A stretch of 64,000 nt of DNA from NCBI GenBank assembly GCA_950295325.1, contig OX485804.1, positions 67,494,033-67,558,032 on the forward strand. Reading direction: 5' to 3'. Source of the stretch: Polytrichum commune. Its lineage: Eukaryota; Streptophyta; Polytrichopsida; Polytrichales; Polytrichaceae. Below are positions 1 through 11,918 of this stretch, one piece after another (position 1 is the first letter of the stretch; the number at the start of each line of letters is the position of its first letter). The notes under the pieces are model-generated. The model was not told the origin of the DNA. It did no database searches and was given only the letters and a program-made list of their open reading frames with translations. The translations under genes and the position numbers were made by a program.

Positions 1-80
1 GATTCTTCAAAAGTGATAGGGTCATTCTCCTCTCAAACTCAACCGGTTCATCTGTAACTGACCACCGTTTCTTCCCGGAC
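1..80 (+). mobile_element. Right-end fragment of inverted-repeat element family G
   Basis: The sequence carries CAACCGGTTCATCTGTAACT followed by CTTCCCGGAC, which matches the right arm of the complete family-G element at 9998-10740 (CAACCGG..TATCTGTACCT and CTTCCCGGAC). The rest lies left of the window. The family has no visible coding capacity in its complete copy. Confidence 0.6.
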
Positions 81-597
81 GAAGGTTTGAAGTTTTATAA
101 TTACTCAAAATCAACATGGCAAGTTGGCATTTTGTGTGTGTTTTTGGGCGACAACTGTGTTCCCTTTTCGCACCTAGAATTTCCACAACAATCAAGGTAT
201 TATTAATGTGCACCACACACTCATATTTGTTGTATACATTCAAAAGGCTACGCAAATTTAGTAACATTGTTCCTGAAATTGATACCCCAATAGAGTGCGA
301 ACAAAATCAACACATCCCAAGAAGTCTTCAAGAATCGTTTTCAGTATACAGGTACTTTGATAATTTAGTTGCTACATGTCACGAATAGAGAACTTCAAGG
401 CTGAGGTCCTGGAAGATATTAGAGAAAGTAGAACCGCTTATCTAAATATGACCAATAAGGATTATGCCGCTTTTATGACTTCTCAAGTCCGAGCGTCTGT
501 GAGTCATCCAATACAAGGGATCATTTTTGAAACTTGGTCCTCAACTCAAGAAGTAGTATCATAATTTGACGGACACTAAATTTTTGTAGGTAAATGG
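81..597. other. Unassigned AT-rich stretch
   Basis: Only short overlapping open frames occur here (90 codons at 116-388 and 62 codons at 376-564, both plus strand). Neither has a recognisable domain. I see no promoter, splice signals or repeat that would make a gene call safe. Confidence 0.4.
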
Positions 598-897
598 GAA
601 CTATAGCTATAGTTTAGGGCCAAGGCTAGACACCCACCTTTTGTGGGCTACGCCCCCACCAACATTACTAAGGTAAAGGAATCTATCAAGTAAAAATATG
701 ATCTTTGTAGATTTTTTTGTTAATTTATCTCAAGTAGGTGCATTTAGACGAATGTGGGACCTCTGATGTTAATTCCATGATCACATGCCTTTTTTTAAAA
801 CAAAATATGCATACTATAGTATAGTTGACATTCACCTTGGTAATGTTGGTGGGGGGCCAACTGAAACAAGTGGGTGTCTAGCCCTAGCTGTAGTTTT
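598..897. mobile_element. MITE family I, about 300 bp, long terminal inverted repeats
   Basis: The left arm reads GCTAGACACCCACCTTTTGT then CCACCAACATTACTAAGGT. The right arm is its reverse complement with few changes (ACCTTGGTAATGTTGGTGG, then GTGGGTGTCTAGCC). The arms are about 65 bp and enclose about 150 bp of AT-rich DNA without coding potential. The target duplication could not be fixed. A non-autonomous DNA transposon is the best reading; a simple foldback duplication is the alternative. Confidence 0.7.
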
Positions 898-1135
898 GAA
901 GATGAGACTAGACTATATTGTTGATAAGTTCGGTGTTGTGCTCTTTAGTCAAAGATGGCATCTATGTTAGAGTGCTAAGTAAAAGGTCAAGCCAAGGTGA
1001 ATGTTCACAACACCTAGCAAGGGGGAGGGAGAACTGGGGAAGGGGAGGGTGCAAACACTAATTGCTATCGTAGAGCCCGGTGGTTGTTGATTTCAAGCTA
1101 AGTTAATCCCTAAATCATATGTCAAAGATCCCGCA

Positions 1136-1433
1136 TTAGTCTATTGAATATCTTCCTCTTGCATACTAAATTGTAAACACAAGGCACTTGCCATTTATAT
1201 GTTCAATAATATCTTCCCCTTGCTTAGTAAAGCACAAAACTATCATCTCGTGTATCCCAATGTGCTATGCTAAGTGTCATAATATAAATAATTCTTCACA
1301 TAATAAGAGTTACTTATGTTGACAAATAGTATCATATTGATAGCTAGGGGACGTGACACTTTAATACCTCTAGGTATCTAGTTTAGGCCCTTCATAAATA
1401 GTGCATGTGACATTGAATACCATAAACGGTGTT
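1136..1433 (+). mobile_element. Truncated MITE family C (copy 1)
   Basis: This stretch is collinear with the right 300 bp of the family-C element at 15846-16363. Shared blocks include CTTGCATACTAAA, GTGTATCCCAA, CATATTG, ACCTCTAGG and TATCTAGTTTAGG. It ends in GAATACCATAAACGGTGTT, the family-C terminus. The left half is missing, so it is a 5'-truncated copy. Confidence 0.75.
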
Positions 1434-2309
1434 GGGATGAATCAACAACCAAGCTATAGGAGGCTAATTTTAACTACTACCTTCCTTGGTAGGTGTTAGG
1501 AAACCAAAACGGACAAGCTCGAAACAACAAAGATGGTTGAACATGAAAATTTGTCTAGCATATTTTTGGGAGAACTCTTGGCAACCCGTGTCGTAATCCT
1601 CACATGGCAATGAAGGGGGAGAACCGGCTGCTACACTAACTAGTCCTATTCGTGTGGTTGGAAAATCAACATGGAAATATAGCGTGGACCGTACTAATTT
1701 TCTAGTCAAGATGGAAACAATGTGTGTCCAAGACCCACGTTAAATGATGTGATGTAAGTTTAAACCCATGTTAGATTATGAAATGCCACATCTCCTACAC
1801 TACACTAATTTCCCTTCACTCTTGGGAAGGAGGTGGCCTTTCGGCAAAGATACACGGTTAGGAATGCTACATCAAAGTCGTTCATTGGTTTATTTCTTCC
1901 CGTTGATTTACTAGGAGCTTGGCCTACAAAGATGGTAGACTCATTGTGAATCAAAACCCCTCTTATTAATCCGCTAACCATCGACCGAGTAGGTGTAAGT
2001 ATGACTCTTAAAATAGAAAACATCAACTAATCCAAAACACCCCCCGAAGTTGCGGTGTCAAAAAACTTCTCGTTGAAAGCTTGGCGTGAAAATATTTGAT
2101 TTTGAGCCTCAAATTTTCTAGCCAGGCAGATAAATCGGACAATCATTTTGGGATGGAGGGAGTAACTCCTTTCCGGAGCATTTGCATGTTGCATGTCGTA
2201 TGATTCCCTTCTCACAAAGATGAACACCACCAATGATCCGACCTTTATAGAGTGATGTGTTGTTCGACTACAATGTGCACAAACATCAAACCGAGCTTAG
2301 TAAATTAGA
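1434..2309. other. Unassigned intergenic stretch
   Basis: No open frame exceeds 80 codons and none shows a motif. No inverted or tandem repeat stands out between the family-C end and the family-F start. Confidence 0.4.
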
Positions 2310-2772
2310 CTACATTCTAAACTCCATAGGATCACACATGTGGAGACCAAAGTGCACATGATGTTACAGAGTTTTGTAGTGTTAACATGGATGCGTGATA
2401 CTATAGAATTAGTGTAGCATGTGACACTATGGAATTACACAAAGTGCAACATTTTAATGGTGTGGTAAGGTCCACTCCACTTGGCCTTCCCGGACGATTT
2501 GGCATATTGATGCATCAACATTCAACAAGTGGCATAAGAAGAATAAGAATAAGAAGAAGAAGACACTCCACAAATTGAAACATGGCACAATGCGAGGGTG
2601 TGGGTTGACTTCTTTGATGGTATGCATTAATGACAAAATTCATGATATAAGGGAAAGAAATGTGACAATAAAGAGTGAGATTTGATCTTCGCACATCTGT
2701 TTCCTAGGGTTTCGAGATATTAAAAAGTGAGTGACATTATGGGGGTTGATATTACAGAGTTTAGGGTGTAGT
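2310..2772 (+). mobile_element. MITE family F, copy 1, about 460 bp
   Basis: It is collinear with 27915-28282. Both begin with a TAAACTCC or TAATCTCC segment followed by CAAAGTGCACATGATRTT. Both then have GTGTTAACATSGATGCRTG and TAGCATGTGAYA, and later TTCCCTAGGGTTTYGA-like sequence. Both end in TATTACAGAGTKTAGGGTGTA. The end segment reads as a degenerate inverted copy of the start. The copies differ in length by about 95 bp. No coding capacity. Confidence 0.65.
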
Positions 2773-2985
2773 GACAAGAGCTCAAAACAATAAATCCCAC
2801 AATGAAGAGAAGAAAGAGTGTAGTGCATCTTGAAAACTACTAACAAAAACCAATTGGGTCCTACACAGGAAAACCAATCTCCTTGGATATGTGTGCAATC
2901 TACACAGGAAAGGCCAGGAACAGGGACAAGTAAGGTTCAAAATGGCATCCCAAGGCTCGACTTCTGGACATGGTTGCACTTCGGG

Positions 2986-3116
2986 TCAATTATGTTTTCT
3001 AATGACTGAACAATCTATTGATTTTTTTGTGAGTAAGGATTGAACTCCTGAGTAAGATGTTATTGTATCGCGTAACTCCCGAATAGCAGCACGCACCGAT
3101 TGGGATATTCAACGTA
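2986..3116 (-). mobile_element. Truncated MITE family E
   Basis: Read on the minus strand, it starts TACGTTGAATATCCCAATCG then GTGCGTGCTGCTATTCGG and GAGTTACG, and carries ACATCTTACTCAGGAGTTCAA. This is the family-E terminus seen complete at 31777-31931. The opposite terminus is missing at about 2986. Confidence 0.65.
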
Positions 3117-4070
3117 GCCCACTTCTCGTAGGATATGAAACATGTGATTAGTACAAGATGTTTAGTACATCCAAATTGAGGTCACAATCACTTCCCTTTC
3201 ATTTTCGAAGCTCTTGTTTGTTATCGAAGTGAAAATCCTCGTGCTCGTTGAACGGTCATATAAGTCCCTCTATTTATGTTGGTTATAGAGTTTAGAATGG
3301 TTCCTATAGTTTTGAACACGTAGTCCTTTCTCTTTAAAACACATACCACTCAAATATTGGCGTTCTAATAAGAGAAGTATCCAGAAAAAGCTTTTCTTCC
3401 TTATCATATTCATTGCATGAACACACCACTCTTCTCTTCATTATACACAAAACACTATGCCCGAATGACTCTTACCTAGATCGCATCAACATCGACCTCA
3501 TCAAAGTGCACACCGCCAAAGCATTTCTAGTTTTCCGGTGGCGAGAGTGAGCACGGAATTTGGACACACGTGAAGCACAAATCAAGGGGGCCCACAATCT
3601 TTGAGGCGGTGGGTGGCCGGCCGGCATAAGTTGTGACGCGACCATGGTGGAAGTTGGGATTTGGATAAACCTAATCCCTCCCAAACTTCTCAACCCCATC
3701 CCAACCTTCAAGTGGAAGGTCGGTAGTGGTAAAGTAGATTGATATTTAGTGTGTGGGCCTTATCTGGTCACTCTTCTTGATCAAACACCTATATATGTTT
3801 GACTGTTGTGTACGATATATTGTTAAGAATGGATCCAAAATAAACATACTATATGTTATGACAAAATTAAATTTTGTAGTTACAGTTATAAAAAAATCTT
3901 CATGATAGAACAATTCCAAACTAATCCAATAGTTGAAATCATATGCTAAGACATTGGAAGTGCTCACAATAAGGTCACCTGCCTTACAATAACATTGGTT
4001 CATTTGTTGGGTTGAAATCATGTTATTTGCAATACATGTGTCACTTTGTGTGGGTAGTTGATGACATCCA
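3117..4070. other. Unassigned stretch
   Basis: Two short minus-strand frames (3472-3711 and 3746-4075) have no recognisable domain. The 3480-3720 block is richer in G+C than its surroundings, but it shows no repeat partner in the window. Confidence 0.35.
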
Positions 4071-4302
4071 TACACTAAATATGATGTTTGGTGTCAATGA
4101 CTAGTTGGAGTTACACATTCCTATATGTTTTGTTTTTTTATTAATGTAAATTTTTTACCAAGTAAAGATGTTAATGCTCTATAATGTCCAAACAATCAAT
4201 TTGACCTTGATTGGTAAAAAAAATGAGATGTACGATAAACAATTATAGCATTGCGTAATTCCGAATAAGTAAGTGACACCAAATAATAAAATATTTCGTG
4301 TA
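4071..4302. mobile_element. MITE family D (copy 1), about 230 bp
   Basis: The left terminus reads TACACTAAATATGATGTTTG then GTGTCA and GGAGTTACACATTCC. The right terminus is its degenerate inverse: GTAATTCCGAATAAGTAAG, GTGACACC, AAATA..CGTGTA. The interior holds ACCAAGTAAAGATGTTA, also found in the copy at 25106-25314. Confidence 0.7.
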
Positions 4303-7271
4303 GTGATTGAGGAGACAATCTCTTGAACCCGTCAACTCAATAATTGTTGACCTAGTTGATTATTTTACCCTCACAATGTTCATGAATGTAAATGAAACAA
4401 ACTTAAGCAGGTTGACTCTTGCAAAAACCAAAGGCCCACCATACCTAGTATGGTGTTGGTGTTGCTATATTGGGATGGTAACAATATACGGAAATAGTGC
4501 TACTTCTAAAATAATTCTATGGAAAATAAAATACTATACTAGACCAAAACTACTAGAATGGACCAAAGAAAAGAAAACTCCGGTGTTAAAGTACAGAGGT
4601 GAATGTGAGCCCGTTTTTCAAGTATAGAGGTGAATGTGTAACTAATATTATACGACTCGGAGTAACTTAGTGGTCACTTGGAAGATTAGACCTCAAATGG
4701 GCACTATTTCTTGATTTCTCCTCAGGTTGCGTTGACTCCCCCGTGGCAGTTGTATTTTGGTTCCTTTCCTTGCAATTGAATTTTCAATTTGTGCCAAAAA
4801 AATCCTAATATTTTATGGACCAATGCTATGAACCAAAACTACTATGAAACCTAAAAGGCCAAAAATGGATGTCCTAGGGATTTTGAAGCATTTTAAATGT
4901 ATTCAATATGTTCTTTAAATTTCAATTTATTTCCTTCCCATTTGAATACTTTTAAGATTCTATCATCTATAATTTCACATGGCCTTTAATCCTTTTACCC
5001 CTTTCTTATCCTTTCAGGAAGGTACCATTTTTTCCATTATTTTTTTCCCATTTTCCTTCAACTTAATAGTATAGAACCCCTGTTTTTTATCAACACAAAA
5101 CATCTCAAATGACTACAGTCAAACATGTAACCTATATTATTTTTCATTAAAACAATCACTTTTATAAAATCAATAAATAATTACCATACATTTGAACACA
5201 TAGATGTAGTCCCAATATATCCCTTCGCAACTTTCTTCTATATAAGGATGTGGAAATGGAAATGATGGGTGTAAGCAAACTACAATGTCCTTATTTTGAT
5301 GTCACACTATAAATTTTTGCAACCCATTAATAAGTTACAAAAATCCTACGCTCAAAGATCTTTACATCATATAAAATAGGACTCATGTATATGATATAAT
5401 CTTCATAACAAGAAGTTTCAAGAAAAAGATATTGTCTTACCAAATGTATACATCATATAAGGGACTTTTGTGTCAATTACATATTCAAGGCCACAATCCC
5501 TATGAAACATGTATACATACTTATTATTTTGAACTTGTAAAAATATACGATATTTTCTTCAAAGTTTATGAATATAGTATAGATTTACAAATGATGTTTG
5601 TAGACAATTTAGAAGACATTTTTGAAGACTTAGGACTTTTCAAACACCCACTAACACCATGCAACGACGAAGTCCTAAATAGCTTCATAAAATGTCTTGC
5701 ATATGTTTTTTTCATTGAAGTTATATCATGTGATGAAAAGCATGATTCTGAGTACTCACCTTTTTCTTTTCCTTTTTTGTCTACATCTATTCTATACAAT
5801 GATGATGTCAGCACTATGGCGTATGTGGTGGATAAGGCGTTCAATTTGGCTACATACATAATAGATAGTATTTTGGTCTTGAATATGTGGTGGATAGGGT
5901 TTTGTGCATACGTAGGGTTCGTTCATCTACAACATGCTTGAACCATAAAAGCACATAAAGGGAGTCCACCCCCCCCCCCCAAGTGGACACACTAGCTTGT
6001 TTTTACCCTCATGTGGCCTTTGACTGTCGCATCACATCCACCCCTGATGTGATGTGACGTGATGACCCTTGACGTATAATTAAACATCACTGAAGTAACA
6101 ACTCTAGTACTTTAGATTTCTTTTTTCTTTTTTCTTCTTTAAAGTTTTGTCTTGGAATCAACTACTAAGTCAATTGTTAGTTAGTAGTGGAATTGGTAGT
6201 TGATGATGGGATTGATTGTGTCTTCCCCTAGGTAAAATGTCCGACTTACCTCATGCCCGGCTCCAACATGACAAATGCCAACATGTAATCCCTACTTTTG
6301 TATGTCAACTCCATATTGGGTATTCTTTTTGTATTTCATAGTGAATTTTATTTGTGCTCTAACTCCAACAAGCATTAGGGGTTATGACTAAATTGTGTAT
6401 TTTCAAAAAAAAAAAAAAGCAGGATAAGAGGCTCTTCAATCATGATTGCTTCTTTAGGATGACAACGTTTCTATCTATTTATCTAGATTAGAAGAAATTT
6501 GAACAACCTACAATTGAAGATTATCGTTCCTTGTTCTTTGGTTTGACATAAGTTGGTCAATGTTGTTAAAGAAATGGTAGGGAAGTTGTAGAATCTCAAG
6601 CGGAAATTTCATGTGGATATTGAAATGCCAAACCATGTAGCATCATTATATAGTATTTCTCAAGAGTTGCTAAATATTTGCCTACAATTATGTATTGGAC
6701 TAATTGAGAATAGAATATTGATGATGGTGGAAATTGGAAGGATGAATATCCAAGGATAAGGAGTGGATGAAAGCAAGTTGACGGATTAGGTGTTAGATAA
6801 TTATAATCTATATAGAAGAGAGAATTTCATAAAGTGAAACAATCTATGTATATAAATAAGGAGGCTTCAGACTCTATAGAGTAAGACTTGAGACTTCTCG
6901 AAGTATATCTTATATATTATATATAGATATGGAATAGGGACCAAGGCTCGGGGGAAGGAGAACACGTGTGTTATATTTTGTGTGTGTCTTCAAATTAGAA
7001 GGTGAGCCTTTAGTTTGGAAATCGTGAACATTTTAATGCTTTTGATAGAGGTACGTTACAAATCACATCGATCCAATGATTAAGATATACTAATTTCTTC
7101 AAAAAATCAACTCCCCCTTTGAAAACTATATTCCTGAAAAACAGTTATGAATAGTTTAAGTACATTCATCGATATGCATGAAGACGACACAAAATGTGTT
7201 TGAAAATCGGCACAAACTTTGAAATCATACTTTGGAATTCATACTTTACTAAGGTGAGCCTTTAGTAATAC
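4303..7271. other. Unassigned AT-rich stretch of 3 kb
   Basis: The longest open frame is 169 codons at 5432-5941 on the plus strand. Its length is near the chance maximum for a window of this size and composition, and no domain is recognisable. A run of ten or more C occurs near 5970 and an A-run near 6404. The base composition is that of decayed repeats. Confidence 0.4.
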
Positions 7272-7482
7272 TACACCTTTTAGGGTAATTAGTGTCACTT
7301 ACTATTTGAAATTACTCAGTGCAATAACTATTTATTGTAAATCTCTTTTTTCACAAAGGTCAAATTTGTGGTTTAGACATTATAGAATAATAACAGCTTT
7401 ACTTGATGAAAATTTACATCAATAGTAAAATATAAAGCACTTTGTAACTCCAACAAGTAAGTACCACTAAATATCATATGTA
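7272..7482. mobile_element. MITE family D (copy 2), about 211 bp
   Basis: The left terminus is TACACCTTTTAGGGTAATTA then GTGTCACTTACTATTTG and AATTACTCAGTGCAATAAC. The right side reads GCACTTTGTAACTCCAACAA then GTAAGTACCACTAAATATCA and TATGTA, the imperfect inverse over about 48 bp. Its length matches the 209-bp copy at 25106-25314. Confidence 0.75.
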
Positions 7483-7559
7483 GTGTGTTGAAAATTTTCA
7501 TTGTGTCGAGATTCTAAATATTAGTTGGTATGTCATGCTTCTAATTGTAACTTATAGGT

Positions 7560-7801
7560 GGGAGTAGTTGGGAGCAACTACATCAAATACTGGACTTCAA
7601 TCCTTTGGTGAGCGACACTTGTAGGTTTAAGATTCTTTAGTGAATGCATAAAAGTCTAACGGCATGTGTCCATGGCCCTCCACATTCTAGCAGACCGCTA
7701 AAATGTGGTTGGATGGCGGCTTGTGCTTAACTACATTCGAACACCTCCAGCTTATTATTATCTAGAATCTAATGAGTGGCCTACATGGAAACTCACCCTA
7801 A
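7560..7801 (+). mobile_element. Partial MITE family A (right half)
   Basis: The sequence from AATCCTTTGGTGAGCG through ACATTCTAGCAGACCGC to TACATGGAAACTCACCCTAA matches the right half of the family-A elements at 7799-8228 and 11919-12340. Its end abuts the start of the next family-A element directly, sharing TAA. This gives a palindromic junction at about 7784-7821. Confidence 0.75.
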
Positions 7802-8228
7802 GGTTGAGTTTCCATGTAGTCTGCTTGCTCACCATGTTATCTAGTGTCAAGGACAAACCCGCCCTAATGTAGAGGGAATTTGGTGGGGGTAGGGTTCATA
7901 TGTGCCAACTAGCTACTCCCATCTTCTCAAATAATATGGGTTCACCTAGCTAACCTCCTTCTCCAAGCTAAAACCTCCTCCTCCTCCTAAAAGCGGCCTC
8001 CAATACTTCGGTGACGGCTAAATAATAAGTGACACTAAATATCTTAGGTTTGAGATTCTTTAGTAAATGCATGAAAGTCTAGCGGCATGTGTCCATATCC
8101 CTCCACATTCTAACAGACCGCCGGAATGTGGTTGGATGACAGCTCGTGGTTAACTACATGTGAGCATCTCCAACCTACTTTTATCTAGAATCTAGTGGGC
8201 GAGGAGCCTACATGGAAACTCACCCTAA
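7799..8228 (+). mobile_element. Complete MITE family A (copy 1), about 430 bp
   Basis: It begins TAAGGTTGAGTTTCCATGTA and ends TACATGGAAACTCACCCTAA. The inverted match continues for about 50 bp with substitutions (CTCACC.., TATCTAGAATCTAG). The same structure lies in opposite orientation at 11919-12340, with 422 bp between the same termini. There is no coding capacity. Its right 60 percent is also the first unit of the 398-bp tandem array. Confidence 0.8.
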
Positions 8229-9558
8229 AGCCATCGATCTTACCATAACACTGCACGTATAATGGAGGGTAACAGTTGTTCTAGTGCTTATCTACACCCA
8301 CATGGTTCTAAAATGCCTCAACTAACTAGCATTTTGGGAATGGCCAAGATTTTAAACCTCTGTAGCTAAAACTTCCCCCTCCTCCTAAAAGCGGCCTCCA
8401 ATACTTCGGTGACGGCTAAATAATAAGTGACACTAAATATCCTAGGTTTGAGATTCTTTAGTAAATGCATGCAAGTCTAGCGGGATGTGTCCATAGCCCT
8501 CCGCATTCTAGCAGACCGCCAGAATGTGGTTGGATGACGGCTCGTGGTTAACTACATGTGAGCATCTCCAACCCACTTTTATCTAGAATCTAGTGGGCGA
8601 GGAGCCTACATGGAAACTCACCCTAAAGCCATCAATCTTACCATACCATTGCATATCTAATGGAGGGTAACAATTGTTCTAGTGCTTATCTACACCCACA
8701 CGGTTCCAAAATGCCTCAACTAACTAGCATTTTGGGAATGGCCAAGATTTTTAACCTCTATAGCCAAAACTTCCTCCTCCTCCTAAAAGCAACCTCCAAT
8801 ACTTCGGTGACGGCTAAATAATAAGTGACACTAAATATCTTAGGTTTGAGATTCTTTAGTAAATGCATGCAAGTCTAATGGCATGTGTCCATAGCCCTCC
8901 ACATTCTAATAGACTGCCGGAATGTGGTTGGATGACGGCTCGTGGTTAACTACATGTGAACATCTCCAACCCACTATTATTTAGAATCTAGTGGGCGAGG
9001 AGCCTACATAAAAACTCACCCTAAAGCCATCGATCTTACCATACTACTGCATATCTAATGGAGGGTAACAATTGTTCTAGTGCTTATCTACACCCACACG
9101 GTTCCAAAATGCCTCAACTAACTAGCATTTTGGGAATGGCCAAGATTTTTAACCTCTATAGCCAAAACTTCCTCCTCCTCCTAAAAGCAACCTCCAATGC
9201 TTCGGTGACGGCTAAATAATAAGTGACACTAAATATCTTAGGTTTGAGATTCTTTAGTAAATGCATGCAAGTCTAGCGGCATGTGTCCATAGCCCTTCGC
9301 ATTCTAATAGACCGCTGGAATGTGATTGGATGACGGCTTGTGGTTAACTACATGTGAGCATCTCCAACCCACTTTTATCTAGAATCTAGTGGGCGAGGAG
9401 CCTACATGGAAACTCACCCTAAAGCCATTGATCTTACCATACCACTGCATATCTAATGGAGGGTAACAGTTGTTCTGGTGCTTATCTACACCGGCACGGT
9501 TCCAAAATGCCCCAAACTAACCAGCATTTTGGGAACGGCCAAGATTTTTAACCTCTGT
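7969..9558 (+). repeat. Tandem array, four copies, 398-bp period
   Basis: Anchor words recur at fixed spacing: GTTTGAGATTCTTTAG starts at 8048, 8446, 8844 and 9242, exactly 398 bp apart. Each unit holds the right part of a family-A MITE, from CCTCCTCCTCCTAAAAGC to CTCACCCTAAAG. About 140 bp of flanking DNA follows (ATCTTACCATA.., TTTTGGGAAYGGCCAAGATT). The array therefore arose after MITE insertion by duplication of element plus flank. Copies differ by a few percent and the last one breaks off near 9558. Confidence 0.95.
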
Positions 9559-9923
9559 AGCATGCAGCTAAATCCATGTAGACCCGAATATGTACGATGT
9601 TACCCATGCAAGCAAGCAAGGCGTCCAAAAAGGTAATTAGTGTTGTTGTGGTGATCCTAATCACCCGAGTGCTCATAAGTTAGTTTCCCAAGCATGCAGT
9701 CCCGAGTGACGCCTGGACAGCAAAACCGGGTGTGGCTTCGCTCTTCCCGCCTGCACATGAACTTGAATATCTTCACAAGGTGACTTTAAATAAGGAATAA
9801 AGGGCTACGAAGCCACCTTTCCATACCCAATAGGCTTCCCACGTGTCCTTAGAAACGCTGTTGGTCTACAGTCGAGGCTTCAATAAGTTATGTAGCCACC
9901 TGATCTTCAAGCAAATCCTGCAA

Positions 9924-9962
9924 AAGACGCTCTGCTTGAGCAGGTTTCAAGCAGAGCGTCTT
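9924..9962. repeat. Perfect 16-bp stem hairpin
   Basis: AAGACGCTCTGCTTGA at 9924-9939 and its exact reverse complement at 9947-9962 flank a 7-nt loop. The stem is G+C richer than its surroundings. It lies 35 bp left of a family-G element. Function is unknown; a short inverted duplication or a small RNA hairpin are both possible. Confidence 0.85.
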
Positions 9963-9997
9963 GTCGGGCACGAGCTCCAACTTGGATCCATTGCAGG

Positions 9998-10740
9998 CCT
10001 ATGATCGGGGGAGAATCGGCAGTTAACTGTTACAGATGAGCCGGTTGAGTTTGAGAAATAACCGGTTGAAGTTCATCAAGACTGCAGGAAAATTTACCGA
10101 TAGTTTTTGAGGAATTTGTAGAAGAATATACTGCTGCTGTTTAATTAAGGAAAACTGAAGGATGTTAACATGTAACCGGTTGGACTTGCAAAACACTAGG
10201 ATCTCAACCGATTAGTATGCCCAAAAATCTCCCCGATCACTGTTGCAGGCTTGACCACCTGAACCCACCAGAAGATGGAGGAGGAGTTGCAGTGTTTTTT
10301 TGGGCATGGAGTGAGCTGTGGCGCTGGTAGTAGTGCAGGCCATGTTCAAGTCAGTTATATATAGCTGGGCTGTCACTTGACACCCTGGAGGCCAATACGA
10401 CAATGTAATAAGATATGCAGGTGTTATGTGGCTACTTTTCTTGATCAGACCAGTGCCCCGGCAGTTTTTGGGCATAGTTGGTCAAGAATCAAGATGGCGA
10501 ACGAACCTATACACTGGTTTCTTGGAGGCAAGGGTTTAGGCATTCAACAAGGAATGAGTGTATGGGTTGGTTCGCCCAAATCTAGTCAAGATCCTAGTGA
10601 TTTTAAATCTAGCCGGTTACGTGTTGACATCTTCCGGTTTTGTTTTATTCATTTGGGGTAAAATGATCAGTAATTCTCCTAAAGTCTCCAACTTCAACCG
10701 GTTTATCTGTACCTAAGCGCTAGTTCTTCCCGGACATAGG
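9998..10740. mobile_element. Complete inverted-repeat element family G, about 743 bp
   Basis: The left arm starts CCTATGATCGGGGGAGAAT. The right arm ends TTCTTCCCGGACATAGG, its imperfect inverse. The arms run for about 200 bp and pair block by block: ACAGATGAGCCGGTTGA with CAACCGGTTTATCTGT, and AACATGTAACCGG with CCGGTTACGTGTT. Further fragments lie at 1-80, 11640-11880 and 24165-24330. The interior has no transposase-like frame. Long arms suggest a MULE-type or foldback non-autonomous element; the superfamily is not settled. Confidence 0.8.
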
Positions 10741-11078
10741 ATCAGACCCCTAGATTTGATGGGTATGTGGTTCCATGAGGATCAAAGAGCAAACATCATA
10801 AGACACATGTTTGAAAGATTGCAACACGTCCTCGGATATTAATAACTACTCTACACTCGATAGTGAACATGATTGGGAGGACCTATGTATCTAGTTAAGA
10901 AATCAACAACCATGCACTTCTGATATCATGACTAAAGTCGGGGAGATCCGATTCTGAATATGGTTTTGGCATATGTTTCATCATAGATTTTGCTTAATGC
11001 AACACCAATTTTCTCGTGTAAATCTAAACAATGGAAGTTGGAGAGCTCGAAAAAGAAACCGAATAACACCCACATACC

Positions 11079-11411
11079 TTAAGGACCACTTCACACATGC
11101 ACCAAGGGTCATGACCATGTACTTGTGAGGACCCTTGATTCTCATAAAAAGGCCATACCATTGACATGGTCTATTAAAATTTGCGACATGCCTACCTCTT
11201 GGAGGTGGGCCATACGCAAATTCCAACAAACCATGAAACGTTATTTATAGTTTTCCATGTAGGAATCCACATAGACTTTTCATCCATGATAATTACTTTG
11301 AGATCTTCTAGTGTGAAGTGAACTTGAACAGTCTCCGCCTTTTCAACCAATGAGAGAGCTTAGAATGCAATGGTTACGGGCCTTCAGTCTCGTGTGTGAA
11401 GTGGCCCTAAG
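11079..11411. mobile_element. MITE family B (copy 1), about 333 bp
   Basis: Left end TTAAGGACCACTTCACACAT. The right end is GTGTGTGAAGTGGCCCTAA, its inverse with a few changes. The interior shares CCATGTAGGAATCCA, AGACTTT.CATCCAT and TTCAACCAATGAGAG-like words with 31164-31645. No coding capacity. Confidence 0.75.
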
Positions 11412-11639
11412 TTAATCAAATCTCACTCATGCTTATTTGCTCACATGGTTCCTGGCCTGGCCAGCTACTAGCTGGCCTCTGAGTGAGAAAAGATTATGGC
11501 CTGCAACTTAAATGTTGTGAAGCAGGGAGTGTTTACACTACACATGGACGAATGAGGATTCAACTGCGGTTATGGTGCACTAGAATCTAGAGCTTCCATG
11601 TCTTGGGGTCATGGTACAAATGATCAGAGTTCGAGTGGA

Positions 11640-11880
11640 TGGCAATTCCACGGTTTGCGGAGATTTTTGGGCATAAAAAGTCGATATCCTAGTTTTTTCC
11701 AAGTCCAATCGGTTACATGTTGGCATCTTTAGGTTTTTCTTTATTAAATTGGGGTATACTCTATTAATTTCCTCTAAATTGATCAGTAATTTTCCTGCAG
11801 TCTTAAACTTCAACATGATATTTCTCAAACTCAAGTGATCATCTATAGCTAACAACCATTTTCCCCCATTCATTGGCAAT
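11640..11880 (+). mobile_element. Right-arm fragment of family G
   Basis: It runs collinear with the right arm of the complete element, from TTTTTGGGCATA through ATCGGTTACATGTTGGCATC and TTCTTTATTAAATTGGGGTA to CTCAAGTGATCATCTATAGC. The left arm is absent. Confidence 0.7.
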
Positions 11881-11918
11881 TCATATTGTTGTTGTGGAAT
11901 GTTGTAATTGTGATTAAG

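Noticed and set aside
5432-5941. 169-codon plus-strand open frame
   Set aside because: No domain, AT-driven composition and a length close to the chance maximum for 64 kb. No promoter or related copy seen.
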